Assembly: GCA_027619595.1 (NCBI GenBank)
Contig: JAQCHP010000036.1
Coordinates: forward strand, 1 to 38,148
Origin: Planctomycetota bacterium
Lineage (GTDB): Bacteria; Planctomycetota; Planctomycetia; Pirellulales; Pirellulaceae
Length of the DNA stretch: 38,148 nucleotides
Reading direction: 5' to 3'
Shown: one piece after another, positions 17,527 to 25,596 of the stretch
Numbering within the stretch: position 1 is the first letter of the stretch
Layout: each line of letters starts with the position of its first letter
Position numbers and translations under genes: made by a program
The notes under the pieces: model-generated
Told to the model about the DNA's origin: nothing
Seen by the model: only the letters and a program-made list of their open reading frames with translations
Databases searched by the model: none

Positions 17527-18429
17527 ATGAATTCACGACAGACTTTGCGTCCTCAATCGGCGAGGCCTGCCTATCTGGCCGTCTTGTGGACCATGCTCCG
17601 CAACAGCCTCGTGCGCGACATGTCATTCCGATCCAATTTCCTGATCGAAAGCATTACGTCGTTGGCCTGGATGATGATGAATCTGGGATTCTATCTCCTG
17701 GTATTCAAATTCACACGCGAATTGGCACCAGGCTGGGGCAAGTATGAATTCTTCGCATTCCTGGCTACCACGATGCTCATCAATAGCGTTGTCCAAGCGT
17801 TCTTTATGCCAAACGCCGAAGAGTTCAGCGAAATGATCCGTACGGGCAACCTCGATTTTGCTTTGCTCAAACCCATTGATGCTCAGTTTCTTATTTCGCT
17901 ACAACGCGTCAATTGGTCGAGCCTCTCAAATTTCTTCGTGGCAATCGCACTACTCGCGTACAGCGTGTGGAAAATGACGACGCGTGAAACGGCGCCACTT
18001 CCTCTGCATCCGTGGATGCTCATGGCGTATCCGCTGTATGTCGCTTGCGGAGTCGCGATCCTGTACAGCCTCATGATTTCTCTGGCCGCCACGAGTATCT
18101 GGCTAGGGCGGAATCAATCACTTTACGACTTCTGGTTTTACATTACGAATTTTTCGCGATATCCCATGGAGATCTACGAGGGACAAGTTGGAACACCCTT
18201 ACGACTCTTCTTTACTTTCATTATCCCAGTCATGGTGGTAGTCAACGTTCCAGCGCGAGTGATCTCGCAACCCTTGATAGGTGGCGCAGGGCGGGACGTG
18301 GCGTTGGGTCCGGGCCTGGATCAACAATTTTTACTGGGATTTGCCTTATTGGCGACGGCCGGCAGTCTCGGTGCGGCGCGATGGGTTTTCCAACGTGCCC
18401 TGACCAGTTACCGTAGCGCCAGCAGTTGA
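17527..18429 (+). CDS. ABC-2 type exporter permease, second subunit
   Basis: This 300-residue membrane protein has about six helices and begins three bases after the preceding permease. It shows the same coupling motif as its partner: FSEMIRTGNLDFALLKPID at about 99-117. The AVLWTMLRNSLVRDMSFRSNF start is typical of the permease following COG4586-type ATPases. With the other two genes it forms a complete three-component exporter. The TIM-barrel gene starts 33 bases downstream with no terminator in between, so the exporter and the following enzymes are probably co-transcribed. Confidence 0.87.
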   Translation: MNSRQTLRPQSARPAYLAVLWTMLRNSLVRDMSFRSNFLIESITSLAWMMMNLGFYLLVFKFTRELAPGWGKYEFFAFLATTMLINSVVQAFFMPNAEEFSEMIRTGNLDFALLKPIDAQFLISLQRVNWSSLSNFFVAIALLAYSVWKMTTRETAPLPLHPWMLMAYPLYVACGVAILYSLMISLAATSIWLGRNQSLYDFWFYITNFSRYPMEIYEGQVGTPLRLFFTFIIPVMVVVNVPARVISQPLIGGAGRDVALGPGLDQQFLLGFALLATAGSLGAARWVFQRALTSYRSASS

Positions 18430-18462
18430 TTTTCCGACCATTTTGCAATCAAGGCGAATGCC

Positions 18463-19314
18463 ATGAAACTTGCCTTCAGCAGTAACGCTTACTTGAACTT
18501 TACCATCGACGAAGCGACGCGACGAATCGCCGGATTGGGGTATCGGGGAATAGAAATCTTGGCCGACGTGCCACATGCGTGGCCGGCCGGTCTGCTGGAA
18601 GTACAGAAGGACCATCTCCGACATTGCATCGCGGAGAATGCACTAACGATCTCGAACGTCAACGCGTTTATGATGAACGCCGTGGCCGATCCACGGCAAC
18701 CGTACTGGCATCCGGGCTGGACCGACCCTGATCCGCACTATCGAGCTATCCGACGAGAACATACCAAACGTTCGCTCCGCTTGGCACGCGAAATTGGCGC
18801 GCCCCACGTAACCACCGAACCGGGTGGACAATTGATGCCGGGCCAAACGTGGGAAAGTGCGGCTCGTATCTTTTACGAGGAAATCATGCCGTGCCTGGAG
18901 GTCGCCGCCGAAGTCGAAGTCCCTTTGCTTATCGAACCCGAACCGGAACTCCTCATCGAACGCTTTGACCAGTACCTCGACTTCGTCTCTCGTATCGATT
19001 CACCCTGGATTGGCCTTAACTTTGATATCGGACATGCCTATTGCGTCGGTGAAGATCCGCAAGACTGGATCGAAACGATGGCACCGCATACGAAGCACTA
19101 CCACTTTGAGGACATTGCCGCCACGCGGGTCCATCGACATTTGATCCCCGGACACGGCGCGATCGATTTCGACGCCACACTGGCCGCGATTCAACGTACT
19201 GGTTACGACGGATGGATTACCGTCGAACTCTACCCCTATATTGAAAATCCCGACCAAGCGGCAAGTGAGGCACGTGACTACCTACTGAGCGCACTAGAGC
19301 GAATGGTTCGTTAG
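18463..19314 (+). CDS. Sugar phosphate isomerase/epimerase-like TIM-barrel protein 1
   Basis: This 283-residue protein belongs to the xylose isomerase-like/AP endonuclease 2 superfamily. Strand ends carry the expected divalent metal ligands: E158 (LLIEPEPE), D188 and H191 (NFDIGHA), H214 (HYHFED), and E255 (WITVELYPY). The N-terminus (KLAFSSNAYLNF) and GLGYRGIEI match the family. Members isomerise or epimerise sugars, inositols or hydroxypyruvate-type substrates, so the exact reaction cannot be read off. It is followed after 28 bases by a UbiA-like gene and then by a second barrel of the same superfamily, an arrangement recalling the ebo cluster. It is shorter than typical EboE and lacks its start motif as I recall it, so I do not use that name. 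Confidence 0.85.
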   Translation: MKLAFSSNAYLNFTIDEATRRIAGLGYRGIEILADVPHAWPAGLLEVQKDHLRHCIAENALTISNVNAFMMNAVADPRQPYWHPGWTDPDPHYRAIRREHTKRSLRLAREIGAPHVTTEPGGQLMPGQTWESAARIFYEEIMPCLEVAAEVEVPLLIEPEPELLIERFDQYLDFVSRIDSPWIGLNFDIGHAYCVGEDPQDWIETMAPHTKHYHFEDIAATRVHRHLIPGHGAIDFDATLAAIQRTGYDGWITVELYPYIENPDQAASEARDYLLSALERMVR

Positions 19315-19342
19315 GAGCCGAAGGAGCAAACGAGTCGCCAAT

Positions 19343-20350
19343 ATGACATCTAGCATTGTGCCCACACGATCGGCCTCCTCATGGCTCGCATGGCTGCAAC
19401 TATGCCGAATTCCCAACGTTTTCACGGCGGTCGCTGATATATGGATGGGATATTTCTTCACGCATGGTACGCCGCTGGCGTGGACACCGTTTCTTGCCCT
19501 CTCATTCAGTTCTGCCTGCCTGTACACCGCCGGCATGGTACTCAACGATGTCGCGGATGTGGTACAAGATCGACACGAACGGCCACATCGGCCGATCCCC
19601 TCCGGACGAATTCGAGTCGATCGTGCACAACAATTTGGAGTCCTCTTGCTAACGTTGGGACTGTTTTGCGGCTGGTGGGCTGGGTTTGCCGATCGAGAAA
19701 ATTCACTATTGCCGTGGCGGGCGGGCATCGTCGCTACACTCTTGACGATCAGCGTTGTTGCCTACGACCTCCTTTTGAAACAGACATGGGCCGGCCCGCT
19801 CGGGATGGGACTTTGCCGTATGCTCAATGTACTTCTAGGAATGAGTATCGTTAGTTCTGCCGCCAGTGATGACAATCTCCAAGTTGGTACCGTCTTTCCA
19901 TTCACGTACCGCGCTGCCGAACTTGCCGTAGCCGCGGGTATCGGAATCTACATCATTGGCGTCACGTGGTTTGCCAGAACGGAAGCCAAGACGAGCGCCC
20001 GACCTCAATTGACGGGCGGACTGATAACGATGTTGGTAGGATTCGCGCTGCTGGGCTGCTATCCCCGGCTGAGTCGGCACTCCCCCCTTTTCTGGCAGTC
20101 GCAGTCGCAGTCGATAACCCTGTGGTGGCTCTTGGGATTATTGGGCCTGCCCATCGTGCGCCGATGCGTATCGGCAATCGCGCGGCCCGACGCGAAACGG
20201 GTTCAATCTGCGATCAAGTTGAGCATCTTGTCCTTAATTCTCTTGGATGCATCGGTCGTGCTGGTCGCTCGTGGACCGATCCCAGCTGCTACCATCGCCT
20301 TGTTACTGTTGCCAAGTCTGGCTCTTGCAAGAATCGTTTACTCCACCTGA
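19343..20350 (+). CDS. UbiA-like prenyltransferase, EboC-like
   Basis: This 335-residue membrane protein has about nine helices. The first aspartate-rich motif is intact: NDVADVVQD at 68-76 followed by RPHRPIPSG at 80-88, which binds Mg2+-prenyl diphosphate in UbiA enzymes. YDLLLK at 141-146 and LCRMLNVLLGMS at 157-168 are also typical. The second aspartate-rich loop is not canonical: the equivalent region reads TWFARTEAKTS. This variant, and the tail VQSAIKLSILSLILLDA, fit the UbiA-like proteins of ebo clusters better than ubiquinone or menaquinone enzymes. It probably transfers or binds an isoprenoid, but activity is uncertain. The stop is 16 bases before the second TIM-barrel gene. Confidence 0.85.
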   Translation: MTSSIVPTRSASSWLAWLQLCRIPNVFTAVADIWMGYFFTHGTPLAWTPFLALSFSSACLYTAGMVLNDVADVVQDRHERPHRPIPSGRIRVDRAQQFGVLLLTLGLFCGWWAGFADRENSLLPWRAGIVATLLTISVVAYDLLLKQTWAGPLGMGLCRMLNVLLGMSIVSSAASDDNLQVGTVFPFTYRAAELAVAAGIGIYIIGVTWFARTEAKTSARPQLTGGLITMLVGFALLGCYPRLSRHSPLFWQSQSQSITLWWLLGLLGLPIVRRCVSAIARPDAKRVQSAIKLSILSLILLDASVVLVARGPIPAATIALLLLPSLALARIVYST

Positions 20351-20366
20351 AGACCGTGTTTCGTTC

Positions 20367-21209
20367 ATGATCCTGGGATACAACACCAACGGCTGGGCCC
20401 ATCACGATCCGCTCCAAGCGATCGAAGTACTGGCGGAACTTGGCTATCGCGGGGTCGCCATTACGGTCGACCACGGCTGCTTGAATCCCGCGGATGCACG
20501 CACTCCTCAACAACTCGTCGCCATACAAGAGTTACTGCAAAAGTATAACATGCGCTCGGTCATAGAGACGGGTGCGCGTTTCTTATTGGATCCCCGCCAA
20601 AAGCATGAGCCCACCTTAGTATCGGCTCGGCCGGAAGACCGGCAGCGACGTACCGCGTTTTTGCTTGCCGCCGTGGACATGGCAAAGACGCTTGCCAGTG
20701 ACTGTGTCTCGTTGTGGTCGGGCGTAGCGCGTGATGCCGTAGTTGCCGAAGTGCTGCACAATCGCCTCGCTTCCGAGCTACGCCAGGTGCTCGACTACGC
20801 GGGTGAGCGAGAGGTCCTCATCGGTTTCGAACCTGAGCCGGGCATGGCCATCGATACAATGGCCAGCTTTGAAAATTTTTTACATGCGTGCGACGCTCCG
20901 AACCTACGACTCACTTTGGACGTGGGACACTTACATTGCCAACAGGAATTCCCCCTCGCCGACGTCATCCGAAAATGGGGACCGCGAATCGTCAACATCC
21001 ACATGGAAGACATGCGAGTAGGGATTCATGAGCACTTACAGTTTGGTGAAGGCGAAATTGAATTCGCTCCCGTATTTCAGGCGCTGCGCGACATCGATTA
21101 CCGGCATGGCATTTATGTAGAGCTTAGTCGGCATAGTCATATGGCACCGATGGCCGCACGACAAGCGATAAGTTACCTCCAAAGGCACCTCTTGGATCAA
21201 GGAGTTTAA
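20367..21209 (+). CDS. Sugar phosphate isomerase/epimerase-like TIM-barrel protein 2
   Basis: This 280-residue barrel starts at ATG 20367; the frame is open further upstream but overlaps the UbiA-like gene. Metal ligands are E155 (IGFEPEPGM), D185 and H188 (LDVGHLH), H212 (NIHMED), and E252 (VELSRH), with GEGE at 228-231 as in isomerase-type members. It shares the fold and ligand set with the protein at 18463 but little else, so it is not a recent duplicate. Its position between the UbiA-like and EboF-like genes is where ebo-type clusters carry a xylose isomerase-like gene. Reaction unknown. Confidence 0.85.
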   Translation: MILGYNTNGWAHHDPLQAIEVLAELGYRGVAITVDHGCLNPADARTPQQLVAIQELLQKYNMRSVIETGARFLLDPRQKHEPTLVSARPEDRQRRTAFLLAAVDMAKTLASDCVSLWSGVARDAVVAEVLHNRLASELRQVLDYAGEREVLIGFEPEPGMAIDTMASFENFLHACDAPNLRLTLDVGHLHCQQEFPLADVIRKWGPRIVNIHMEDMRVGIHEHLQFGEGEIEFAPVFQALRDIDYRHGIYVELSRHSHMAPMAARQAISYLQRHLLDQGV

Positions 21210-21214
21210 AATCT

Positions 21215-22543
21215 GTGGAAGATCGAGTGATTCTTTTGTCAGTTCCGGGGCTTCGAGAAAGTGACTTGGAGCGAATGCCGGCGTTACAGCGCCTTACCGA
21301 ACGCGGAGATCGAACGACTCTTGTGCCGAGTTTCCCGGCAGTCACCTGGCCAGTGCAGGCCAATATGCTCACCGGTGTCTTACCGCACCAACACGGTGTA
21401 ATCGCCAACGGTTTTTACTGGCGAGACCGGCACGAGGTGGAGATGTGGACGGCAGGCAACGACAAGATAGAATCACCCCAGATTTGGGACATACTTCACC
21501 GACACTCGCCTCAGTTAACGTCCGCTGTCTGGTTCCCCATGCTCAGCAAAGGATGCGGCGCCGACTATGTCTGCATGCCAGCGCCGGTACACAATCCGGA
21601 CGGATCGGAATCGTTGTGGTGTTATACAAAGCCGAAGGAACTCTACGGCGAGCTACGTGACTTGCACGGACATTTTCCGTTGCAGCATTTTTGGGGGCCA
21701 CTGGCCAACATTGAATCAACCCGTTGGATTGCCCAATCCGCCGTGTTCGCCGCGCAACGGTTCCGACCGAGATTCTTTTACCTCTATTTGCCGCACTTGG
21801 ACTATGCGGCGCAACGCGACGGACCGGACAGCCCAGCAGCCCAGAAAGCACTCGAAGAATTGGACACCGTAATCGGTGAACTTGTTCGATCGCTCCACGC
21901 CATTTTCGACCCAGCGCACACGCTCTGGTTGGTCGCGAGTGAATATGCCATCGTTCCCGTGAATCACGTGGTCTACCCTAATCGTCGGCTACGCGAAGCG
22001 GGACTACTTTCAGTTCGCGAAGACAACGACCAAACTGAATTGTTGGACTTTGAACAAAGCCGTGCCTGGGCTTTGGTGGACCACCAGTTTTCGCATGTCT
22101 TTGTCCGTGACCACGACGCGAGCACAATCAAGCAAGTGCGGGATCTATTCGCTGGTAGCGAGGGAATTGATGAAGTTCTGAGCGGAAAACAGCTGGAACG
22201 ATACGGACTTCAACACCCGCGTTCGGGCGATGTCGTACTTGTTTCGATCCCGTCAAGTTGGCAGGCCTACTACTGGTGGCTTGACGATGCGCGTGCTCCC
22301 GCCTTCGCTCGTACCGTCGACATCCATCGGAAGCCCGGCTACGACCCCGTTGAACTTCACTTCGACCGAGCGACGCGTTCCATCCCCTTGGACGCCACCC
22401 GCGTGAAAGGTTCGCATGGAGCGCCGGCTCGGGCAGAATGGCAGCGTGGAGTCCTTTTATCGTCACAACGCGGAGTCTTTGTGGAGCAGCCTCTGGCCGA
22501 TACCGATGTGGCGGAAATCGTGTTACGCCAATTTGGAATTTGA
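21215..22543 (+). CDS. EboF-like alkaline phosphatase/nucleotide pyrophosphatase family protein
   Basis: This 442-residue protein is in the alkaline phosphatase/NPP superfamily. It starts at GTG 21215 with AAGGAG at 21199-21204, five bases after the preceding gene. The nucleophile Thr44 is in [15 protein letters not shown] (40-54), and [16 protein letters not shown] (56-71) follows as in family members. Metal ligands are atypical. The usual Asp of the first strand (V-D-G) is Pro11 in LLSVPGLRE, and the usual S-D-H-G reads [18 protein letters not shown] and KGSHGAPAR keep other conserved positions. This pattern fits the EboF-type proteins rather than catalytic NPPs. No signal peptide is seen, so it is cytosolic. 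It closes the seven-gene run, with the palindrome at 22556 just beyond. Confidence 0.85.
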   Translation: MEDRVILLSVPGLRESDLERMPALQRLTERGDRTTLVPSFPAVTWPVQANMLTGVLPHQHGVIANGFYWRDRHEVEMWTAGNDKIESPQIWDILHRHSPQLTSAVWFPMLSKGCGADYVCMPAPVHNPDGSESLWCYTKPKELYGELRDLHGHFPLQHFWGPLANIESTRWIAQSAVFAAQRFRPRFFYLYLPHLDYAAQRDGPDSPAAQKALEELDTVIGELVRSLHAIFDPAHTLWLVASEYAIVPVNHVVYPNRRLREAGLLSVREDNDQTELLDFEQSRAWALVDHQFSHVFVRDHDASTIKQVRDLFAGSEGIDEVLSGKQLERYGLQHPRSGDVVLVSIPSSWQAYYWWLDDARAPAFARTVDIHRKPGYDPVELHFDRATRSIPLDATRVKGSHGAPARAEWQRGVLLSSQRGVFVEQPLADTDVAEIVLRQFGI

Positions 22544-22555
22544 GGTCACCGTGTC

Positions 22556-22582
22556 TAACCGTCAGCCGCAGGCGTACGGTTA
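22556..22582. terminator. Nested palindrome after the ebo-like operon
   Basis: TAACCGT at 22556-22562 and ACGGTTA at 22576-22582 form a 7-bp stem. Inside, GCC-GCA-GGC (22565-22573) can form a second small stem, separated by a 2x2 internal loop. It lies 12 bases after the EboF-like stop. There is no U tract, so it is either a non-classical terminator, an mRNA-stabilising hairpin or a dispersed repeat. Confidence 0.5.
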
Positions 22583-22731
22583 ACCGCAGTCGTGACGCGT
22601 GGTGCGGCGATCCGATTGGAGGCCGACCGGCCCGCGCAACGTTCTGGTTGTGAACACCGTTCTACCGAGACAAGCTCGGGTAGTGACGGAAGAATTGGGT
22701 TCGAGTACGAGGTTGAACGACAGCCCGCGTA

Positions 22732-24063
22732 CTACTTCTCGCCAAAGGCTTCAACTTCTCCGGCAGAAAGGGCTTTATAGCCCAGATAGTTGAGTACTTG
22801 TTGCACGGTAATGCGTTCGATTCCGAGCTTTTGGGCCTGATTGTTGATAGCGGAGTAATTCTTCATGCGATTCTCCTGAGCTGCCACGACGACACCTTTG
22901 TTCGTGCCAGCTTCGGGCACGTCACCGACAATCAAGTACCGCGTTTGAATCGATAAATCGCCGGTACGGCGTCCGTCGGGCCCCACATCTTCCGCATCAA
23001 TCACGCCTCCCCCGGTCCGAATCAGCCTACGCAATTGTTCGCGATCGTCCCGCCCGTCACCATTGAGATCGACAAAGCCAGCGATCCCAAATCGCAGCCG
23101 ACCACCTGGCGCCCAGAGGGGCGTATAAATCAGGTCGCCTTTGATAATAGGGTTCGATAGCTCTTCGTCAATCACCACCCCTTGGGCCCGATGCGGTCCC
23201 TCAATGCTCTGGATCTCGATCGAGCCCTTCTTGACAGCTCTAGCCAAATTATTGCTACCGGCATCGAACACACCAAAGGTAGTGTGTACTCGCAATCCAT
23301 CGTCCGAGCCAAGGTCTACATGCACCATTTTGCTCCGAGCGCTATAGTACGTAATCTTTCCGGAGGGCACATCAAACGTTTCCTTCCGATATTCATCCAA
23401 TTGCAATTGCAATTTGTCAACTTGCCGTTGCGATTGCTGCTGATCTGCCGCAAATTTCGCTTCGGCCTGCTTCAGCGCCTGCTGCTTTTGAGTGACTTCG
23501 TCTCGCTGTTTTTGCAGCAGTTCGCTCAATTGCTCCTTTTCCTGCGTAATTCGCACACGTTCTTCTTGAAACTTGAGGACCTGCTGATCGCGATCGACGA
23601 TGGCAGCTTCACGTGACTTTTCCGCAGTGTCGGCGCGCGCCTTTTCTTCTTTTCGTATCTCCTCAACCTTTTGCGTCAATTCGTTGTTGGACTTGGTGAG
23701 ACTCTCCACCTGCTTTTGCGTTTCAAAGAGAGTCATGCGCAGGGCATCGAGCGCCTTAGAATAACTGCGGCTTTCTGCGGGTAACGACCCTACGGCGGCG
23801 ATGTCCTGATCGTATTGCTTTTGGATAACTTCGATCGTCGCGTCTTCGGTATGGCCCACCAACGTCTTGAGGCTGAGGTTTTCATCAGTGGCCTTACTTG
23901 CGGCAGCCTTGGCCGAGTCGACTTGCGTCTGGAGGCTGGCTACTTTCTTCGTCTGCGTGTCGGTACTGGACCAGAAGAAATAGGTCAGCCCCAGCAACAG
24001 AACTGAGACTACAACCATGCAGATGAGGCCAATATGCAGCCCCTGGTTTTCCCGTCGAGCCAT
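22732..24063 (-). CDS. Membrane-anchored coiled-coil protein with BRCT-like C-terminal domain
   Basis: This 443-residue protein is not a named family. MARRENQ precedes one hydrophobic helix (11-31), giving an N-in, C-out single-pass topology by the positive-inside rule. Residues about 36-230 are a long Lys/Glu/Gln-rich coiled coil. Residues 233-320 are beta-rich (SGKITYYSARSKMVHVDLGS), recalling MreC-like barrels. Residues about 324-430 read like a BRCT fold: FGIAGFVDL, LIRTGGGVID, TRYLIVGDVPEAG, then LGIERITVQQVLNYLG. The stretch DLNGDGRDD at 332-340 also looks like a calcium-binding loop. The ATG at 24063 has GGAAGAAGG upstream. The gene stands alone, convergent with the ebo-like operon and divergent from coaE. 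Function unknown; an envelope scaffold role is a guess. Confidence 0.75.
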   Translation of the reverse strand: MARRENQGLHIGLICMVVVSVLLLGLTYFFWSSTDTQTKKVASLQTQVDSAKAAASKATDENLSLKTLVGHTEDATIEVIQKQYDQDIAAVGSLPAESRSYSKALDALRMTLFETQKQVESLTKSNNELTQKVEEIRKEEKARADTAEKSREAAIVDRDQQVLKFQEERVRITQEKEQLSELLQKQRDEVTQKQQALKQAEAKFAADQQQSQRQVDKLQLQLDEYRKETFDVPSGKITYYSARSKMVHVDLGSDDGLRVHTTFGVFDAGSNNLARAVKKGSIEIQSIEGPHRAQGVVIDEELSNPIIKGDLIYTPLWAPGGRLRFGIAGFVDLNGDGRDDREQLRRLIRTGGGVIDAEDVGPDGRRTGDLSIQTRYLIVGDVPEAGTNKGVVVAAQENRMKNYSAINNQAQKLGIERITVQQVLNYLGYKALSAGEVEAFGEK

Positions 24064-24393
24064 TCCGTTTTTACCTTCTTCCAGCCACGTTCAGCCAATT
24101 CACTTCACTTACAACGCGACATCCCCTGCCCTCATCCTAAGGCACGTCTTTTGCGTGGCCGTCGAATCTGGGAGAATCTGAGTGTCGAGCCGTCACAAGC
24201 CCTCTTGGCCCACGGGGCGGTCCTGTTCCGAAATCGAGAAGACCCAGCAACCCAAGACCGTCTGGCTGTTCCAGCCTACCTTGTGTATCCCGGGCAGCGT
24301 TGCCACTATGAAAAATCGTAATCCGACTATCTTGCCCTGTCAATCAAACTTACCCTACCCTCGCGTACGGGTCCTCCGGATCGAGGTGGATTA
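24064..24393. other. Divergent intergenic region before coaE
   Basis: These 330 bases separate the minus-strand coiled-coil gene from coaE and must hold both promoters. I see no convincing open frame, repeat or strong hairpin. GAGGTGG at 24382-24388 provides the coaE ribosome binding site. Confidence 0.5.
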
Positions 24394-25011
24394 ATGCCCC
24401 ATGCCCCTGTAATCGGCGTTGTCGGAGGAATCGCTAGTGGCAAGTCCTTGGTCTCGAAGATCTTAGAGTCGTTAGGGGCCAAGCGTCTGGACGCCGACCG
24501 GGTCGGACATGCGGTGCTCAAGGAGCCGGAAGTGGTGGCGGCCCTCCTCGAGCGATGGGGCTCGGCGATTCTCGCCGGAGACGGCCAGATCGATCGTCAG
24601 CAGGTAGCTGCCCGCGTCTTCGAGCCCAGTGCGCGAGAAGAACTCGACTTCCTCGAAGCTGTCACGCACCCCAGAATCGCGACCGCATTGGGCGAAGAAA
24701 TGGCTCAAGCGCCAGCCGCTACCATCTTTGTGCTCGACGCTGCGCTCCTGCTTGAGGCCCGTTGGTCCGACATGTGCCGATGGATCGTGTTCGTCGACGC
24801 TCCGTGGCCGGCACGTCTTGAGCGGGCCCGCCAACGCGGATGGACCGCCGAACAACTTCGCTGTCGCGAGAGTCAGCAGTTGCCGTTGTCGGAAAAGCGA
24901 CGCCGCGCCCACCGGACTTTCTCAAACGATGGTTCGATCGACGCCTTAACAAACCAAGTGACCGCCTGGTGGCAGCAAATCCAATCCGACTTGACCAACG
25001 CACCGGGGTAA
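24394..25011 (+). CDS. coaE: Dephospho-CoA kinase
   Basis: This 205-residue P-loop kinase phosphorylates the 3' hydroxyl of dephospho-CoA, the last step of coenzyme A synthesis. The P-loop is GGIASGKS at residues 11-18. DADRVGHAVL at 33-42 matches the acceptor-binding DAD motif. VLDAALLLEARW in the middle and VDAPWPARLERARQRGW after it match the lid and core of CoaE. Length is standard. The start ATG has GAGGTGG upstream. Its TAA stop codon lies inside the left arm of the 12-bp palindrome at 25008-25043. Confidence 0.95.
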   Translation: MPHAPVIGVVGGIASGKSLVSKILESLGAKRLDADRVGHAVLKEPEVVAALLERWGSAILAGDGQIDRQQVAARVFEPSAREELDFLEAVTHPRIATALGEEMAQAPAATIFVLDAALLLEARWSDMCRWIVFVDAPWPARLERARQRGWTAEQLRCRESQQLPLSEKRRRAHRTFSNDGSIDALTNQVTAWWQQIQSDLTNAPG

Positions 25012-25043
25012 CCGTTCACCGCCCACGGTCCGTGAACGGTTAC
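25008..25043. terminator. Perfect 12-bp palindrome overlapping the coaE stop codon
   Basis: GTAACCGTTCAC at 25008-25019 is exactly inverted as GTGAACGGTTAC at 25032-25043, with a 12-base spacer. The coaE stop TAA (25009-25011) is part of the left arm. The spacer with flanking bases offers an alternative CACGG-T-CCGTG hairpin. No U run follows directly; a run of nine T (25112-25120) lies 68 bases downstream. It could be a terminator-like hairpin or a palindromic repeat element. Confidence 0.6.
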
Positions 25044-25596
25044 AGCTCTACTCTCTACGTTCTGTCCATCGCCGATCAACGACAGAGAGGAGGACAGACA
25101 CCCATTACGACTTTTTTTTTGTAAACTCCACTTTCCCCCCACGTTGGGAGTTGCCATAATAACCGCGTGGTCTTCTGGCTGGTCGTTTGTTGGATCGTTG
25201 GGGGCCACAACCCACGCAACAGCAATCGCACGTTGCTCGAAATCATGCACAATCCCAGCACGGCCCGCGCATCGACAGGTGACGCCGAGTTGGGCCCTTT
25301 TCCGTCAGTCATTCCTCACTCGCCCGGGTGGACAATACCGCTAAACCTACCGGCTTAGCGCTCATGGTTCCAGTTTAGTTCCTATCGCGTATCCCATCGT
25401 TCCGTCCTGTTTCGACCGCTCCCAATTCAGGTTATCCCGCCAGATATTGAGGCATCAAGAGCTAACGGCGTGGTAGTGGCTTGGGGTTAACCGTGGTGGT
25501 TTTTCGGGAGAGTAAGCAACTTCTGTTTCTTTCTCGCCGCGCCATTCGGCTTATCGGAGCACGGCATACGAGTGTCGCCCAAGGAAGTCCTGATCG
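25044..25596. other. Long leader region before rho
   Basis: About 550 bases without a convincing gene. There is a run of nine T (25112-25120), a C6 run shortly after, and several short frames with no family resemblance. Its length and position directly before rho fit an untranslated leader, since rho is often autoregulated through its leader in other bacteria. I cannot identify the regulatory element. AAGGAAG at 25580-25586 is the rho ribosome binding site. Confidence 0.45.

Noticed and set aside
18463-19314. Naming this gene eboE
   Set aside because: It is shorter than EboE as I recall it, and its N-terminus differs; superfamily membership alone is not enough.
25144-25358. Short frames in the rho leader, one with a hydrophobic start
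   Set aside because: No ribosome binding site, no family resemblance and several overlapping alternatives; more likely untranslated leader.
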